A stretch of 64,000 nucleotides of DNA from Candidatus Microthrix parvicella Bio17-1 (GTDB taxonomy: Bacteria > Actinomycetota > Acidimicrobiia > Acidimicrobiales > Microtrichaceae). Below are positions 26,712 through 35,793 of this stretch, one piece after another; the stretch's first letter is position 1, and each line of letters begins with the position of its first letter. The notes under the pieces were generated by a model, which did not search any database, was not told where the DNA came from, and worked only from the letters and a program-made list of their open reading frames with translations. Where the stretch lies: the NCBI RefSeq assembly GCF_000299415.1, contig NZ_AMPG01000001.1, positions 992,001 to 1,056,000 on the forward strand, given 5' to 3'. The position numbers were made by a program, and so were the translations under genes.

Positions 26712-27533
26712 TCAACCAGCGCTGAGGGCAGACCCGTCCGCGTTGCGTTCGGCGGTGAACCCATCCTCGGTGAAGCCGATCACCTTGCCCCGGTTGATGC
26801 TGACCCAATCGCGGGCCTCCAGGTAAGGCTTGAAGGTCTCGGCGATGCGCACCTCGTCGGCGGTGGTTTTGGGTTGTTGTAGCTCGAAGACGTCGGGAAA
26901 CTCGCACCAGGCGGTCACGGCGTGCCACAGCCGCACGGCGGCCTCACCCGTGGGTGGGTTGATCAGTACCGGGCCAAACAGGCAGCGCTCGCCCAACCCG
27001 GCGTCGTCGAAAAACAGGGTTGGCACGCCGTATCCACCGGAACCAACCACCCGATCGTGGTCGGCCCGTACCTCGTCGTTGGTGGACGGATCGGCGAGCG
27101 CCTCATCGACCATGCCCGGCTCAAGTCCGAGCTCCGCCAGCAGGTGGCGGGCCACCGCCGGGTCGTGGGGACGTTGGCCCTCCTCATGAAGCGCTCGACC
27201 GGTTCGCTCGTACCAACGGTCAAGGTCGTCGTTGCTTCGTCGGCGCAGCAGCGCCCCGATGCGCATGATCGACCAGCCGTAACTCCACTCGCGCTCCCAC
27301 GGGTGCTTCCTACCCTCCACCCGGTTGATCTCCTCCAGGCTGAAGAACCGCCAGTCGATCGTGATGCCCAGTTGGTCGCGCACCGAACGAATCCACTTGG
27401 ACGTCTGGTAGGCGTAGGGGCACAGCACATCGAAGTGGAAGTCGACCCTCGTCGGGCTCGGCCCGCTCGACGTCTGAGTGCCCGCTGGAGCAGCGTTGGT
27501 TGGTATCCGGTTGGATGGCAGAGCTTCGGTCAT
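26712..27533 (-). CDS. DsbA-like thioredoxin-fold protein with a single active-site Cys
   Basis: This 273-residue DsbA/2-hydroxychromene-carboxylate-isomerase fold protein begins with [19 protein letters not shown]. Only one Cys (38) occupies the active-site turn (CPYA instead of CxxC). This is usual for isomerase-type and mycothiol-dependent relatives that use a monothiol mechanism. The cis-Pro region GYGVPTLFF is intact. The ATG at 27533 has AGAGGGGG at good spacing. By resemblance to actinobacterial proteins of this class it may be a mycothiol-dependent reductase, but that assignment is inference. Confidence 0.75.
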   Translation of the reverse strand: MTEALPSNRIPTNAAPAGTQTSSGPSPTRVDFHFDVLCPYAYQTSKWIRSVRDQLGITIDWRFFSLEEINRVEGRKHPWEREWSYGWSIMRIGALLRRRSNDDLDRWYERTGRALHEEGQRPHDPAVARHLLAELGLEPGMVDEALADPSTNDEVRADHDRVVGSGGYGVPTLFFDDAGLGERCLFGPVLINPPTGEAAVRLWHAVTAWCEFPDVFELQQPKTTADEVRIAETFKPYLEARDWVSINRGKVIGFTEDGFTAERNADGSALSAG

Positions 27534-27627
27534 GTGGTGGCCCCCTCTGCCGGTCAACCTACCGACGGCCAACTCGAAGGAACGCCACGCCTGCGGCGCG
27601 GTCCCGCATCGCTGCGAGAATGACGCC

Positions 27628-29097
27628 ATGTCTCGGAAGCGCAAAGCCAACAAGAAGCGGCAGGGTGGTCGTGTCACCCCGTCAACGTCGAAAAAGCCGG
27701 TGACGCGACCCGGTGCGGGGTTCGCCCCGTTCGGGCTCGGTGACGAGGAGTTGAGTTCCGGTTGGCCGGCCAACGCCGCGGCTCCGGGCCCGCAGCCCGA
27801 GGTGCGCGACGTGTTCTCCGCCATGGCGGGCGCGATCGGGTCGCTGCGTGACGGCCACCCGGCCGACGTTGAGCAGTTGGCGTCGGAGTTCGTCGCCATC
27901 CTGGCCATCGCCGCATCCGAACAGGGCGACGAGCCCGCCGACGGTTCTCCGAGCGCCGCCAATCGGGCGCGCGCCCTCGAGATGCTCGGCGTGGCCGCCA
28001 GGTTGCTGGCCGAGGCTGAGGCCCAGCGGGCACGGCCTCATGCGGACTACCTCGACTGTCTGCGGGCACTCGACCCGTTCTTGGACGATGCGGCACGGGT
28101 GGCGGCTCGATCAGCGGCTGAACGGGCAGGCGACCGGGCACCCGTGCCGCAGTGGGCGGATGCCATCTGGAGTGGACAGCCGATCGGAGCGTGGCGGGCA
28201 GGCGACCTGCTGGGCGACAGCGTCAACCTGGGTGTCGAGTTGGACTGGCCCGGCGGCTGGGAGCGGCGCGTGCTGTGGGGCAGCCTCATCATCACCGAGG
28301 GTCCCTTCGTCAACGACCTGGTGGTGTCCACCCTTGACGAGTTCACCGAGGTGTACACGCCCGGAACCGGGCACCCGGCGGGACCCGACGGTCGGCCCTA
28401 CCTGGCCGACGTCATCAGGTTCCTTGACGAGGCCGACCTGGCAGCAACACTGCGGGACTTGAAGCTGGGGCTCTTGGTTGCCTCTGAGCACGCGGACGTG
28501 CCGGTGCAGCCCGGCCACGACAGCCTGGCGCCACTCGCCGGCCTCCTACTCAACCGCCTCCCCGTGGCGGGACCCGAGGAACCATCGTCAACGTCGGAGG
28601 CCGAACGGGATGAGCTGGTGTCGTCGTTCCTGAACTCCCCTGAGCGGTCGGTGCTCAATGGCGTTGCGCCCGTCGAGGTGCGAGAGCGCTGCGAGCCGCT
28701 GTTCGACTACGTCGAGCAGCGGTCCGATGGCGACGTTCATCGCTGGAGTCCCGCCGTGGCCGCTGCGTTCCTCGACTGGTACCACCAACGCACGACGTCA
28801 TCAGACGACGCTCCCGATGACGGGGCGGAGCATGACCGGTTCAGACAGGTGGTGGAGGCTTGGATCCGTTATTGCCACCGGCTGAAGGGATGGCCCGAAT
28901 CGGTGACCGTGGAAGCCCTGGCCCGCCTCGATGCGCACGTTCAGCCGGGCATCGACCCGGCGAAGGTATGGGGGCAGGCGCTCAGCGATGGTCTGGAACA
29001 CCTCGCCGAAGAGTTCGGGGGAAACCTTGGGTTCGGGGACGAAGTGGGTGATGCCAACGAGTCGGGAACTCGTCCGGCCGATGGGTCGTCTGAGTAA
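27628..29097 (+). CDS. Hypothetical protein with basic N-terminal tail
   Basis: This 489-residue protein belongs to no recognised family. It starts with [14 protein letters not shown] and a Lys/Pro/Thr-rich linker, much like the tail of the DUF2786 protein at 16091-17605. The rest is helical and acidic, with Trp-rich patches ([25 protein letters not shown]) and an acidic C-terminus. The ATG at 27628 has GAGAA upstream; the frame extends further but reads as shadow sequence. The next gene, a lipoprotein, begins two bases after this stop, so the pair is probably co-transcribed. Confidence 0.6.
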   Translation: MSRKRKANKKRQGGRVTPSTSKKPVTRPGAGFAPFGLGDEELSSGWPANAAAPGPQPEVRDVFSAMAGAIGSLRDGHPADVEQLASEFVAILAIAASEQGDEPADGSPSAANRARALEMLGVAARLLAEAEAQRARPHADYLDCLRALDPFLDDAARVAARSAAERAGDRAPVPQWADAIWSGQPIGAWRAGDLLGDSVNLGVELDWPGGWERRVLWGSLIITEGPFVNDLVVSTLDEFTEVYTPGTGHPAGPDGRPYLADVIRFLDEADLAATLRDLKLGLLVASEHADVPVQPGHDSLAPLAGLLLNRLPVAGPEEPSSTSEAERDELVSSFLNSPERSVLNGVAPVEVRERCEPLFDYVEQRSDGDVHRWSPAVAAAFLDWYHQRTTSSDDAPDDGAEHDRFRQVVEAWIRYCHRLKGWPESVTVEALARLDAHVQPGIDPAKVWGQALSDGLEHLAEEFGGNLGFGDEVGDANESGTRPADGSSE

Positions 29098-29099
29098 TC

Positions 29100-29723
29100 A
29101 TGCAGCGACAACCGATCGGCCGGAGGACCTCCGCCTCCGCCTGGCTCCTCATCACGCTCCTTCTCCCTTCCCTCGTCGCCTGCGGTTCTGGAATCAGCAC
29201 CGCCGGGCTCTCCGGCCTCGATCCGGCGACCACCACGGTGACGCTTCGCTTTCGCGATTCGTCGGTGCCACCCGAGTACCACCGCAGTTACGTGCTGACG
29301 GTCAGCGAGGGGCAGGTGCACGTGGTGGTCGATTCGTATGGTGACGTGCTGCACGACGTGACCAAGCCGCTGCCAAGCGATGACTGGGCAAAGTTCGTCC
29401 ACGGTCTGGGGGGCCAGTTGGCCCAGCTCCCGCAGCCTGAACGATCCAGCGAGGGATGCGCCGGCGGAACCGGGGTTGAGTTCACCATCAACGACGGCTC
29501 CAGCGACCGGGTTGACCTCGACGTGGACAATTGTCTGACCGGCAATGAGGCGGTAAGCGCTCAACTGCGCGACATCATGGAGCCCTTCGCCAGCCGGGTC
29601 GATCTGCAGGTGTTGGCGTCACGAGGGGCACGGGTGCCACAGACAACGTTGCCGAGCCCACCCACGACCCGTCTGCCGACCCCGGCCCCTACGCCTCCGC
29701 CAGAACCTGAAGGTTCCGACTAG
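29100..29723 (+). CDS. Secreted lipoprotein of unknown function
   Basis: This 207-residue protein has a signal peptide (QRQPIGRRTSASAW then a hydrophobic run) ending in a lipobox LVAC|G, so Cys28 should be lipidated and anchored to the outer face of the membrane. The mature domain is beta-rich with a conserved-looking Cys pair (EGCAGG and DNCLTG), which could form a disulphide. The C-terminal 35 residues are a Pro/Thr-rich tail (TTRLPTPAPTPPPEPEG). It is probably co-transcribed with the gene before it. Confidence 0.65.
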   Translation: MQRQPIGRRTSASAWLLITLLLPSLVACGSGISTAGLSGLDPATTTVTLRFRDSSVPPEYHRSYVLTVSEGQVHVVVDSYGDVLHDVTKPLPSDDWAKFVHGLGGQLAQLPQPERSSEGCAGGTGVEFTINDGSSDRVDLDVDNCLTGNEAVSAQLRDIMEPFASRVDLQVLASRGARVPQTTLPSPPTTRLPTPAPTPPPEPEGSD

Positions 29724-29748
29724 ACAACGATCTCCGTCAGGGCCGCTG

Positions 29749-30246
29749 TCAGCGACCGGGTCGGCTCGCGTGCCGAAGCCGTTCGGGTAGGCCCAGCACC
29801 ACAGCGCCGTTCGCATTGCGGGCCAGCGATCGATAGTGCCGCTCGGCGAACCACCAACGCCCGTCGACCCGCAGGTAGTCGTCCTCGTACATTCCGTGAG
29901 TCTCCTCCCATGCGCCAGTCGAGCGATCGTGGCGGATCTCGCTGATGAACATGCGGCCCGTGGCCCGCTCGACCACCCCACTTTCGTCAACGTCCGCCTC
30001 AACCACACTGTTTCGGATCACCAACATGAAGTGATCGAAGCGCTCCAGCGCCGACCTCAGCATCCCGGCAAGCGCCTCTGGGCCAACCAGGTCTCGGGCC
30101 GGAGCGGACACCAGGTCCAGATGCACCACGCAGTCAGGCAGCAGCAGTTCGCCCAACTCGTTGAAGGCACGACGGGTGATCACATCGGCGTAGGCTGCGT
30201 TGAGTTGGCCGAGAGCCACCACGTCGTCGGTCGTCGAACGCCTCAT
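29749..30246 (-). CDS. SnoaL-like (NTF2-fold) protein
   Basis: This 165-residue protein has the NTF2/SnoaL-like layout. An N-terminal helix (VVALGQLNAAYADVITRR) is followed by LLPDCVVHLDL, a central sheet, then MYEDDYLRVDGRWWFAERHY, which is the usual DGxWxxxxR strand. Such proteins are small cyclases, dehydratases or isomerases, or non-catalytic binding folds. The ATG at 30246 is the only good start. It converges on the lipoprotein gene and is divergent from the NAD(P)-binding gene. The substrate is unknown. Confidence 0.75.
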   Translation of the reverse strand: MRRSTTDDVVALGQLNAAYADVITRRAFNELGELLLPDCVVHLDLVSAPARDLVGPEALAGMLRSALERFDHFMLVIRNSVVEADVDESGVVERATGRMFISEIRHDRSTGAWEETHGMYEDDYLRVDGRWWFAERHYRSLARNANGAVVLGLPERLRHASRPGR

Positions 30247-30388
30247 CCCAGCACCCTACGGTGGCTCGGTCCCGACTCGACGCGACGCTGCGATCGAACC
30301 GTGGGAGCGTCGTTGAGGTTTCATCTGCTCGACAATGGGAATCTGCAGGGGCGGCCGCACGGTCGCACCAACCACCTTGGAGTCATCG

Positions 30389-31066
30389 ATGAGGATCTCG
30401 ATCGCCGGCGGACACGGAACCATTGCCCGGCAACTCACCCGACTCCTCACCGAGGATGGCCACCATGTGACGTCCCTGGTGCGCAAAGCCGATCAGTTCG
30501 GCGACATTGAGGCGGTCGGAGGCACACCGGTCCTGATCGACCTTGAGGGCACGACCGTCGAACAGCTGTCGGAGGCGATGGGTGATGCCGATGGTGTGGT
30601 GTTCGCCGCAGGTGCCGGACCGGGCAGCGGGGCTGACCGCAAGGAGGCCGTTGACCATCGGGCTGCCGTGTCACTGATCGATGCGGCCGAGCGCCGAAAC
30701 GTCAATCACTACGTGATGGTGAGCTCGATGGGTGCCAACGCCGACCACGAGGGTGACGAGGTGTTCGATGCCTACCTTCGCGCCAAAGGCAGGGCGGATG
30801 CTGCACTGCGGTCCAGCGCTCTCGGATACAGCATCGTGCGACCCACGACGCTGACCGACGACGACCCCGTCGGCACGGTCACGCTCTCGCCCGATGCAGC
30901 CGGCGACGCCATCGCCCGGGCGGATGTGGCCGCCGTGATCAAGTCGCTCCTGGTCGATGCTCCCCCGCTGATGGCCACCGTTCAGTTGACCGCCGGGTCC
31001 ATGCCCATCGTCGATGCGGTCCGCAGCGTCGGTGCATCGGTCCCCGAGATCCGGCGGCAGGTTTGA
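30389..31066 (+). CDS. NAD(P)-binding atypical SDR
   Basis: This 225-residue Rossmann-fold protein of the atypical SDR (NAD(P)H-binding) group carries a dinucleotide loop IAGGHGTIARQLTRLL at the N-terminus, LVRK after the second strand, VFAAGAG, and YVMVSSMGA. A Tyr-x-x-x-Lys-like AYLRAKGRAD follows. Such proteins act as quinone or flavin reductases or as regulators. The ATG at 30389 has GGAG about 7 bases upstream. It is monocistronic by spacing. Confidence 0.78.
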   Translation: MRISIAGGHGTIARQLTRLLTEDGHHVTSLVRKADQFGDIEAVGGTPVLIDLEGTTVEQLSEAMGDADGVVFAAGAGPGSGADRKEAVDHRAAVSLIDAAERRNVNHYVMVSSMGANADHEGDEVFDAYLRAKGRADAALRSSALGYSIVRPTTLTDDDPVGTVTLSPDAAGDAIARADVAAVIKSLLVDAPPLMATVQLTAGSMPIVDAVRSVGASVPEIRRQV

Positions 31067-31156
31067 CCCGGTAAAACCCTCCCCTACGCGCGTTTTGAAT
31101 TGGTAGGGTCGAAATTGGTCGGCACCACCGACGGCCGCGACAGGGGGAGATGCGAC

Positions 31157-31672
31157 ATGGATTCAAGCAACATCGAGGCACTCAGCGATGCTGGCGCCCA
31201 ACGGGCTCTGCTGGAATTTTGGGACCGGGCACCGGCGTCGCTGTGGGTGGGCGGACGCCCGTCCAATGCCGAGGCGGAGATGGTCGTGGGCGAGGTTGGG
31301 TTTGAGGCCGATGGCGACGTCGAACAGTTCAGGGCCGAGGTCGTCGACAACGCCAACGACCCGTTGCGAGGAGCCGCAGCCCGTGCAATTCTGATCGAGC
31401 TGGAAGCGATTCCCGAGTTGCAGGGCGTGGTTCACGACTCGGTGTCGGCGGCCGAAGAGGCGCACCTGGCCCCCATCCCCCTCATCATCGGGGCCATCGT
31501 GTTTCTGATGGCCAGCTATAAGAAGCTGGAGCTGAAGCGATCCACGGCCAAGGCGGCCGACGGCGCAACCTCAACGTCCACCGAGTTCAGCCTGGAAACC
31601 CGTGATCCCAAGGAGCTGATCGAAGGGGTCGAAGCCTTCGTCAAATCCAAGTTGACGGGCCTGCTGGGCTGA
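31157..31672 (+). CDS. Small single-pass membrane protein, partner of CHAT gene
   Basis: This 171-residue protein belongs to no recognised family. Residues 1-104 form a soluble, acidic helical domain. A short hydrophobic segment (PIPLIIGAIVFLMASY, 106-121) is followed by a basic flank (KKLELKRST), a Thr/Ser-rich linker and an amphipathic C-terminal helix ending FVKSKLTGLLG. The ATG at 31157 has AGGGGGAG at good spacing. The next gene, a TPR-CHAT protein, starts 29 bases downstream, so the two are probably one transcript. A small protein with a membrane segment beside a CHAT protease could be its substrate or effector; that is inference. Confidence 0.65.
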   Translation: MDSSNIEALSDAGAQRALLEFWDRAPASLWVGGRPSNAEAEMVVGEVGFEADGDVEQFRAEVVDNANDPLRGAAARAILIELEAIPELQGVVHDSVSAAEEAHLAPIPLIIGAIVFLMASYKKLELKRSTAKAADGATSTSTEFSLETRDPKELIEGVEAFVKSKLTGLLG

Positions 31673-31701
31673 GTCTCGGCTCCCAGCAGGCCGGCTTCGA
31701 T

Positions 31702-34119
31702 ATGGACGCTGCGAACAAAGACTTCGGCGGGGCGAGCGCCCGCAGCGATGCATCCGATCAGGAGGCGTGGGACGTGGCCATCGAGGCCAATGAGCTCGTC
31801 GGCACCGACCTGCCCGGCGCCCTGGCCCTGTTCGACCGGGCCATCAAGTTGTCCGCCCGGTCGGGTGCTGCCGACCCCGGCCTGCAGCAACTCTGGGCCG
31901 AGGTGGCGATCGAGGTTGGGGTTCCCGACGCCCAAACCCGCCAGGTCATCGACTCCGTCATCGCCACCACCCCAGACGATGATCCCGGAGCCATGGCGTA
32001 CGCGCTCGGAACGTTGGCCCGCCTCGAGCACCGGGCCCACAACTCCTGTCAGGCACAGACGCTGATGACCCGCGCCGTCGCCCTCCACGCCACAGCCGGT
32101 CAGCTTGAAAGCATGGTCAGCACGCTGGCGTTTCAGGCCTCTATGGCGATGACCGACGGCGACCGAAACACACAGGTCGAGCTGCTCACGCGGGCGCTGG
32201 CAACCACCGATCATCACAGCGATGAGCCTTGGGCAGATGGGTGGCGACAACAGCTGAACGCAACGCTGCACGAACAGCGCACCCCTTGGGACGAACTGAC
32301 CGCCGCCACCGCCCCCACGATTCGCAGCGACGCTGCGCTGGCACGGGCCCGTCACCTGAGCAGTCTCGGCGACGTCGGCGGTGCCCAGGCGGCCTACCGG
32401 TTTGCGTTGTTGGCCATGGAACGCGACGGTGCCGTCACGGCCTCACGATGGAGGGTTCTGCTGGAGGTCGGACGGTTTCTCTCCGAGAACGCCGATGTGA
32501 TCGAGGGCGGACACGAGCTGGCTGCGGCCAAGATGCTCGAAGCACTGGAGCTGGCCAGGCGGTCCGGCAGCAATGACTGGCAGACCGACGCCGCAGTCGA
32601 CCTCGCGGCCTTGGCACCCAGCGTGTCGGGCGCACTCCGTGGACGCATCGATGCCGAAGTTGAGGAGACCACCCGGCATCTCAGCCAACAGGACCGGCCG
32701 GACACCCACGCTGCGCTCCTGGGGGCTCGGATCCTGGGGCTACTCACTGAAGGCCGGGCCGACGAGGCCCGTTTGTTGGTGGTCGACCTGACGAAGCTGG
32801 CGGCTACACCGATCGATCGCATGACGGCCGCCAACTACCGGGCGGCAGTGGAATCGGTGGACGAGGACCCGCGTGGTGCCCTTTTGGCACTTGAGGACTG
32901 CCGGGCTGCGCTGAGAGACATGGTCGCAGACGCCGATGCCGACGGATGGACCCTGCGATTCGACCAGGTCCAAACCCTCACGGAAGGAGCAGCCAACCAG
33001 GCGACACTGTTGAACGATGGGGATGTCACCCGGCGCTGGATTGAGATCGGCAAGGCGTATGCGACTGGCATCGGGAAGGCCGATGCGCTGGATGCCCTCG
33101 ACGGCATCGACCTGAGCCGACAGCTCGCTGAACGGCTGCGGACCGATCAAGCCTCGATGATGACCTGCACCGACCTTGGCCATCGGCTGATCGTCACGCT
33201 GACCGACCCAAGTGGACGCTGTCGCTCCCACCGCGTCGAAACTCCAACGCCGATCAACAGCCTGATTCCGCAGTTGGCGGGAACCGCCGCCGCCATCGCA
33301 GCCAGGGCTCAGCTGTTCGCCTCGCTCGAAACCGTTGGGGCACTCCTCGGCGAGATCCTCACCGAGGCGGTGAGCGGGGCATCGCACCTGTACGTGATCG
33401 CCGACGGCTCGATGTGGTCGTTGCCTTGGGCAGCGCTGCCGTTGGCCGACGGCCGGATGCTGAGCGATGCCCTCAGCGTCAGCCTCGTGCCCAGTATCGG
33501 GTGGTTGGTGTCATCGCCCAGAGGCAGCGACCTGGCGGTGGACACTGCGCTGGCCATCGGGGTCGGTGAGGAGCAGGGGTTCGGGCCGTTGGCCGCATCT
33601 GCAGTGGAGGTCGCTGATCTGGGGTGGCTGCGGTCCACGCTGCTGATCGATGACGCAGCCAAACCGCACGTGGTACTCGACGCGCTCGGTGACCACGATG
33701 TGGCCTACCTCATCGCCCACGGCGAGGTGAGCGACAACGCCGACGTGCTGGCGGCGGCCTCGATCGAGTTGGCCGGGAAGGCTCGCCTGGACGGCCGCAT
33801 GTTGGCGTCAACAGCGCATCCTGTGGCTCGGACGATGATGCTCAACGCCTGCTACTCGGGCGTGATGCCCCGAGGACGGACCGATCTCCCGGGAGGGTTC
33901 TGGACCGGGCTCCTACGCGGTGGAGCGATGTCGGCCTGCATCACCACCGCCGCGGTCGATCCGACCCCTGCACATGCGATCGCGCTCGGGTACCTGGCCC
34001 AACTTCGGGATCCGACGATTGGCCCGGGTGCGGCGTTGCGCAGCGCTCAGCTGGAGCTGCGCGAATCTGGAGCACCGCCCGAGGACTGGGCGTGTCACAC
34101 ACTGGTCGGCGTCGCGTAA
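31702..34119 (+). CDS. TPR-CHAT protease-like protein
   Basis: This 805-residue protein has an N-terminal ~530 residues of helical TPR-like repeats (EANELVGTDLPGALALFDRA and similar Ala/Leu-rich helix pairs) and a C-terminal CHAT (caspase-like) domain. The predicted catalytic dyad is present: His673 in YLIAHGEVS and Cys717 in LNACYSGVM. CHAT proteins are caspase relatives often used in bacterial conflict systems, where a sensor activates cleavage of a partner. Here the partner may be the membrane protein immediately upstream. The ATG at 31702 has no strong Shine-Dalgarno and may be reached by coupling. Its stop faces the EthA-like stop across four bases. Confidence 0.82.
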   Translation: MDAANKDFGGASARSDASDQEAWDVAIEANELVGTDLPGALALFDRAIKLSARSGAADPGLQQLWAEVAIEVGVPDAQTRQVIDSVIATTPDDDPGAMAYALGTLARLEHRAHNSCQAQTLMTRAVALHATAGQLESMVSTLAFQASMAMTDGDRNTQVELLTRALATTDHHSDEPWADGWRQQLNATLHEQRTPWDELTAATAPTIRSDAALARARHLSSLGDVGGAQAAYRFALLAMERDGAVTASRWRVLLEVGRFLSENADVIEGGHELAAAKMLEALELARRSGSNDWQTDAAVDLAALAPSVSGALRGRIDAEVEETTRHLSQQDRPDTHAALLGARILGLLTEGRADEARLLVVDLTKLAATPIDRMTAANYRAAVESVDEDPRGALLALEDCRAALRDMVADADADGWTLRFDQVQTLTEGAANQATLLNDGDVTRRWIEIGKAYATGIGKADALDALDGIDLSRQLAERLRTDQASMMTCTDLGHRLIVTLTDPSGRCRSHRVETPTPINSLIPQLAGTAAAIAARAQLFASLETVGALLGEILTEAVSGASHLYVIADGSMWSLPWAALPLADGRMLSDALSVSLVPSIGWLVSSPRGSDLAVDTALAIGVGEEQGFGPLAASAVEVADLGWLRSTLLIDDAAKPHVVLDALGDHDVAYLIAHGEVSDNADVLAAASIELAGKARLDGRMLASTAHPVARTMMLNACYSGVMPRGRTDLPGGFWTGLLRGGAMSACITTAAVDPTPAHAIALGYLAQLRDPTIGPGAALRSAQLELRESGAPPEDWACHTLVGVA

Positions 34120-34123
34120 CCGC

Positions 34124-35659
34124 CTACGAGGCTGCGGCTCCCGCGGACACGCAAGCCGCGGAGAACGTCATCACCCCGTCGTCGATGGGCGCCGTCGCAA
34201 TCAGCGCCTTGTCCTCGGAGTAACGCTGGGTGTTCAGCCACGGTTCCCGGTCGCCCTGCTTGGGTAGAAACGGGAGCATGCGCTGGATGTAGCCGGCCGA
34301 AAAGCCGTCGATCCAAGGACGGGCAGGCATGTCGGCGTCCGATGCCCGCAGGCGAGGCGTGGCGACCTCAGCGCCGGTATTGCGCAGGTGATTCAGCAAG
34401 CGGCATACATAGGCACACGTGAGGTCGGCCCGAAGGGTCCACGACGCGTTGACGTAGCCAAACGACGACACCAGGTTGGGCACGTCCGAGTAGGCCAGGC
34501 CCTTGTAGGTCCAGGTGTCGGCGAAATCGACCGGCTCGCCGTCGACCACGAAGTCGACCTCGCCCAGGGTCACCAGTTCCAGCCCGGTGGCGGTCACGAT
34601 GACATCGGCGTCCAGGTGGCGGCCTGACTTCAGAAGAATGCCGAACTCGGTGAACGTGTCGATATGGTCGGTCACCACCTCCGCGGCACCAGAGCGGATC
34701 GCCCGAAACATGTCACTGTCGGGGATCAGGCACAGGCGCTGATCCCACGGGTCGTAGCTGGGCGTGAAATGGGTGTCGACGTCGTAGTCCGGCCCCAGTT
34801 CCTTGCGCACCAACTTGAGGAGCGTGGCTTTCACCTGCCCCGGATTGGTGCGGGTCCTGCGATACAGCAACTCCTGAAGGCGCGTGTTCTTCCAACGGGT
34901 GATGTCGTAGGCCATCCGTTCGGGTAGCCACTTGCGCAGGTTGTTGGCCAGCGCATCCTTGGCCGGTCGGCTGATGACGTAGGTGGGTGAGCGTTGCAAC
35001 ATCGTGACCTGCTCGGCAGTGCCGGCCATCGACGGCACCAGCGTGACTGCGGTGGCCCCCGAACCGATGATCACCACCCGCTTGCCCGAATAGTCAAGGT
35101 CCTCAGGCCAGAACTGCGGATGCACCACGTCGCCCTCGAAGCGGTCCCGCCCGGGGAACTCGGGTGTGTGGCCGATTTTGTAGCTGTAATAGCCCGAACA
35201 CATGAAGAGGAAGCTGCAGGTGTAGGTGACCGCCTCGGTCGGACCGGGCCCATCGTCGCCGGGCACCTCGTTGCCCGGGTTCAGCCGGCGTCGTGTGGTG
35301 ACTGTCCACCGGGCATCCTCGCTTGACCATTCGGCGCGCTCGACCAGCGTTCGGAACCTGATCTGACCACGAATCTGGTACTCGTCGACCGTCTCGTTGA
35401 GGTATTCGAGGATCGATGGGCCGTCCGCGATCGACCTCTCTGCCCTCCACGGCTTGAAGCTGTATCCGAGGGTGTGCATGTCGGAGTCGGAGCGCACCCC
35501 CGGGTAGCGAAACAGGTCCCACGTGCCGCCCAGGTCGTCGCGGCCCTCAAGGATCACGTAGCTACGGTCGGGGCTCATCGCTCCCAGGTGATGGGCGGCG
35601 CCGATGCCGGAGATGCCGGCGCCCACCACCACCACGTCGAAGTGCTCGGGTGTGGTCAT
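34124..35659 (-). CDS. EthA-like FAD-containing Baeyer-Villiger monooxygenase
   Basis: This 511-residue flavoprotein monooxygenase has an FAD loop GAGISG at 13-18, GGTWDLFRYPG, the Baeyer-Villiger fingerprint FEGDVVHPQFWP at 174-185, and an NADPH loop GSGATAV at 199-205. Many stretches (LFRYPG.RSDSDM, DQRLCL, NASWTL.ADL, PWDQRLC) match the mycobacterial EthA, which converts ketones to esters and activates thioamide drugs. The ATG at 35659 is the family start. The enzyme probably oxidises ketones or sulfur compounds. It converges on the CHAT gene and is divergent from an enoyl-CoA hydratase. Confidence 0.9.
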   Translation of the reverse strand: MTTPEHFDVVVVGAGISGIGAAHHLGAMSPDRSYVILEGRDDLGGTWDLFRYPGVRSDSDMHTLGYSFKPWRAERSIADGPSILEYLNETVDEYQIRGQIRFRTLVERAEWSSEDARWTVTTRRRLNPGNEVPGDDGPGPTEAVTYTCSFLFMCSGYYSYKIGHTPEFPGRDRFEGDVVHPQFWPEDLDYSGKRVVIIGSGATAVTLVPSMAGTAEQVTMLQRSPTYVISRPAKDALANNLRKWLPERMAYDITRWKNTRLQELLYRRTRTNPGQVKATLLKLVRKELGPDYDVDTHFTPSYDPWDQRLCLIPDSDMFRAIRSGAAEVVTDHIDTFTEFGILLKSGRHLDADVIVTATGLELVTLGEVDFVVDGEPVDFADTWTYKGLAYSDVPNLVSSFGYVNASWTLRADLTCAYVCRLLNHLRNTGAEVATPRLRASDADMPARPWIDGFSAGYIQRMLPFLPKQGDREPWLNTQRYSEDKALIATAPIDDGVMTFSAACVSAGAAAS

Positions 35660-35793
35660 CTGGTTGTCCCCCTCGTGCTCAAGCTGGCGGCCAGGCTACG
35701 CGCGGCCGGGCGCCTTCTCATTCTCGTCCGGGCCCGCCAGGCGAACCGCCACTTTGGCGCACGCTGACGACACGGTTCTGGGAGGATCGCCCC

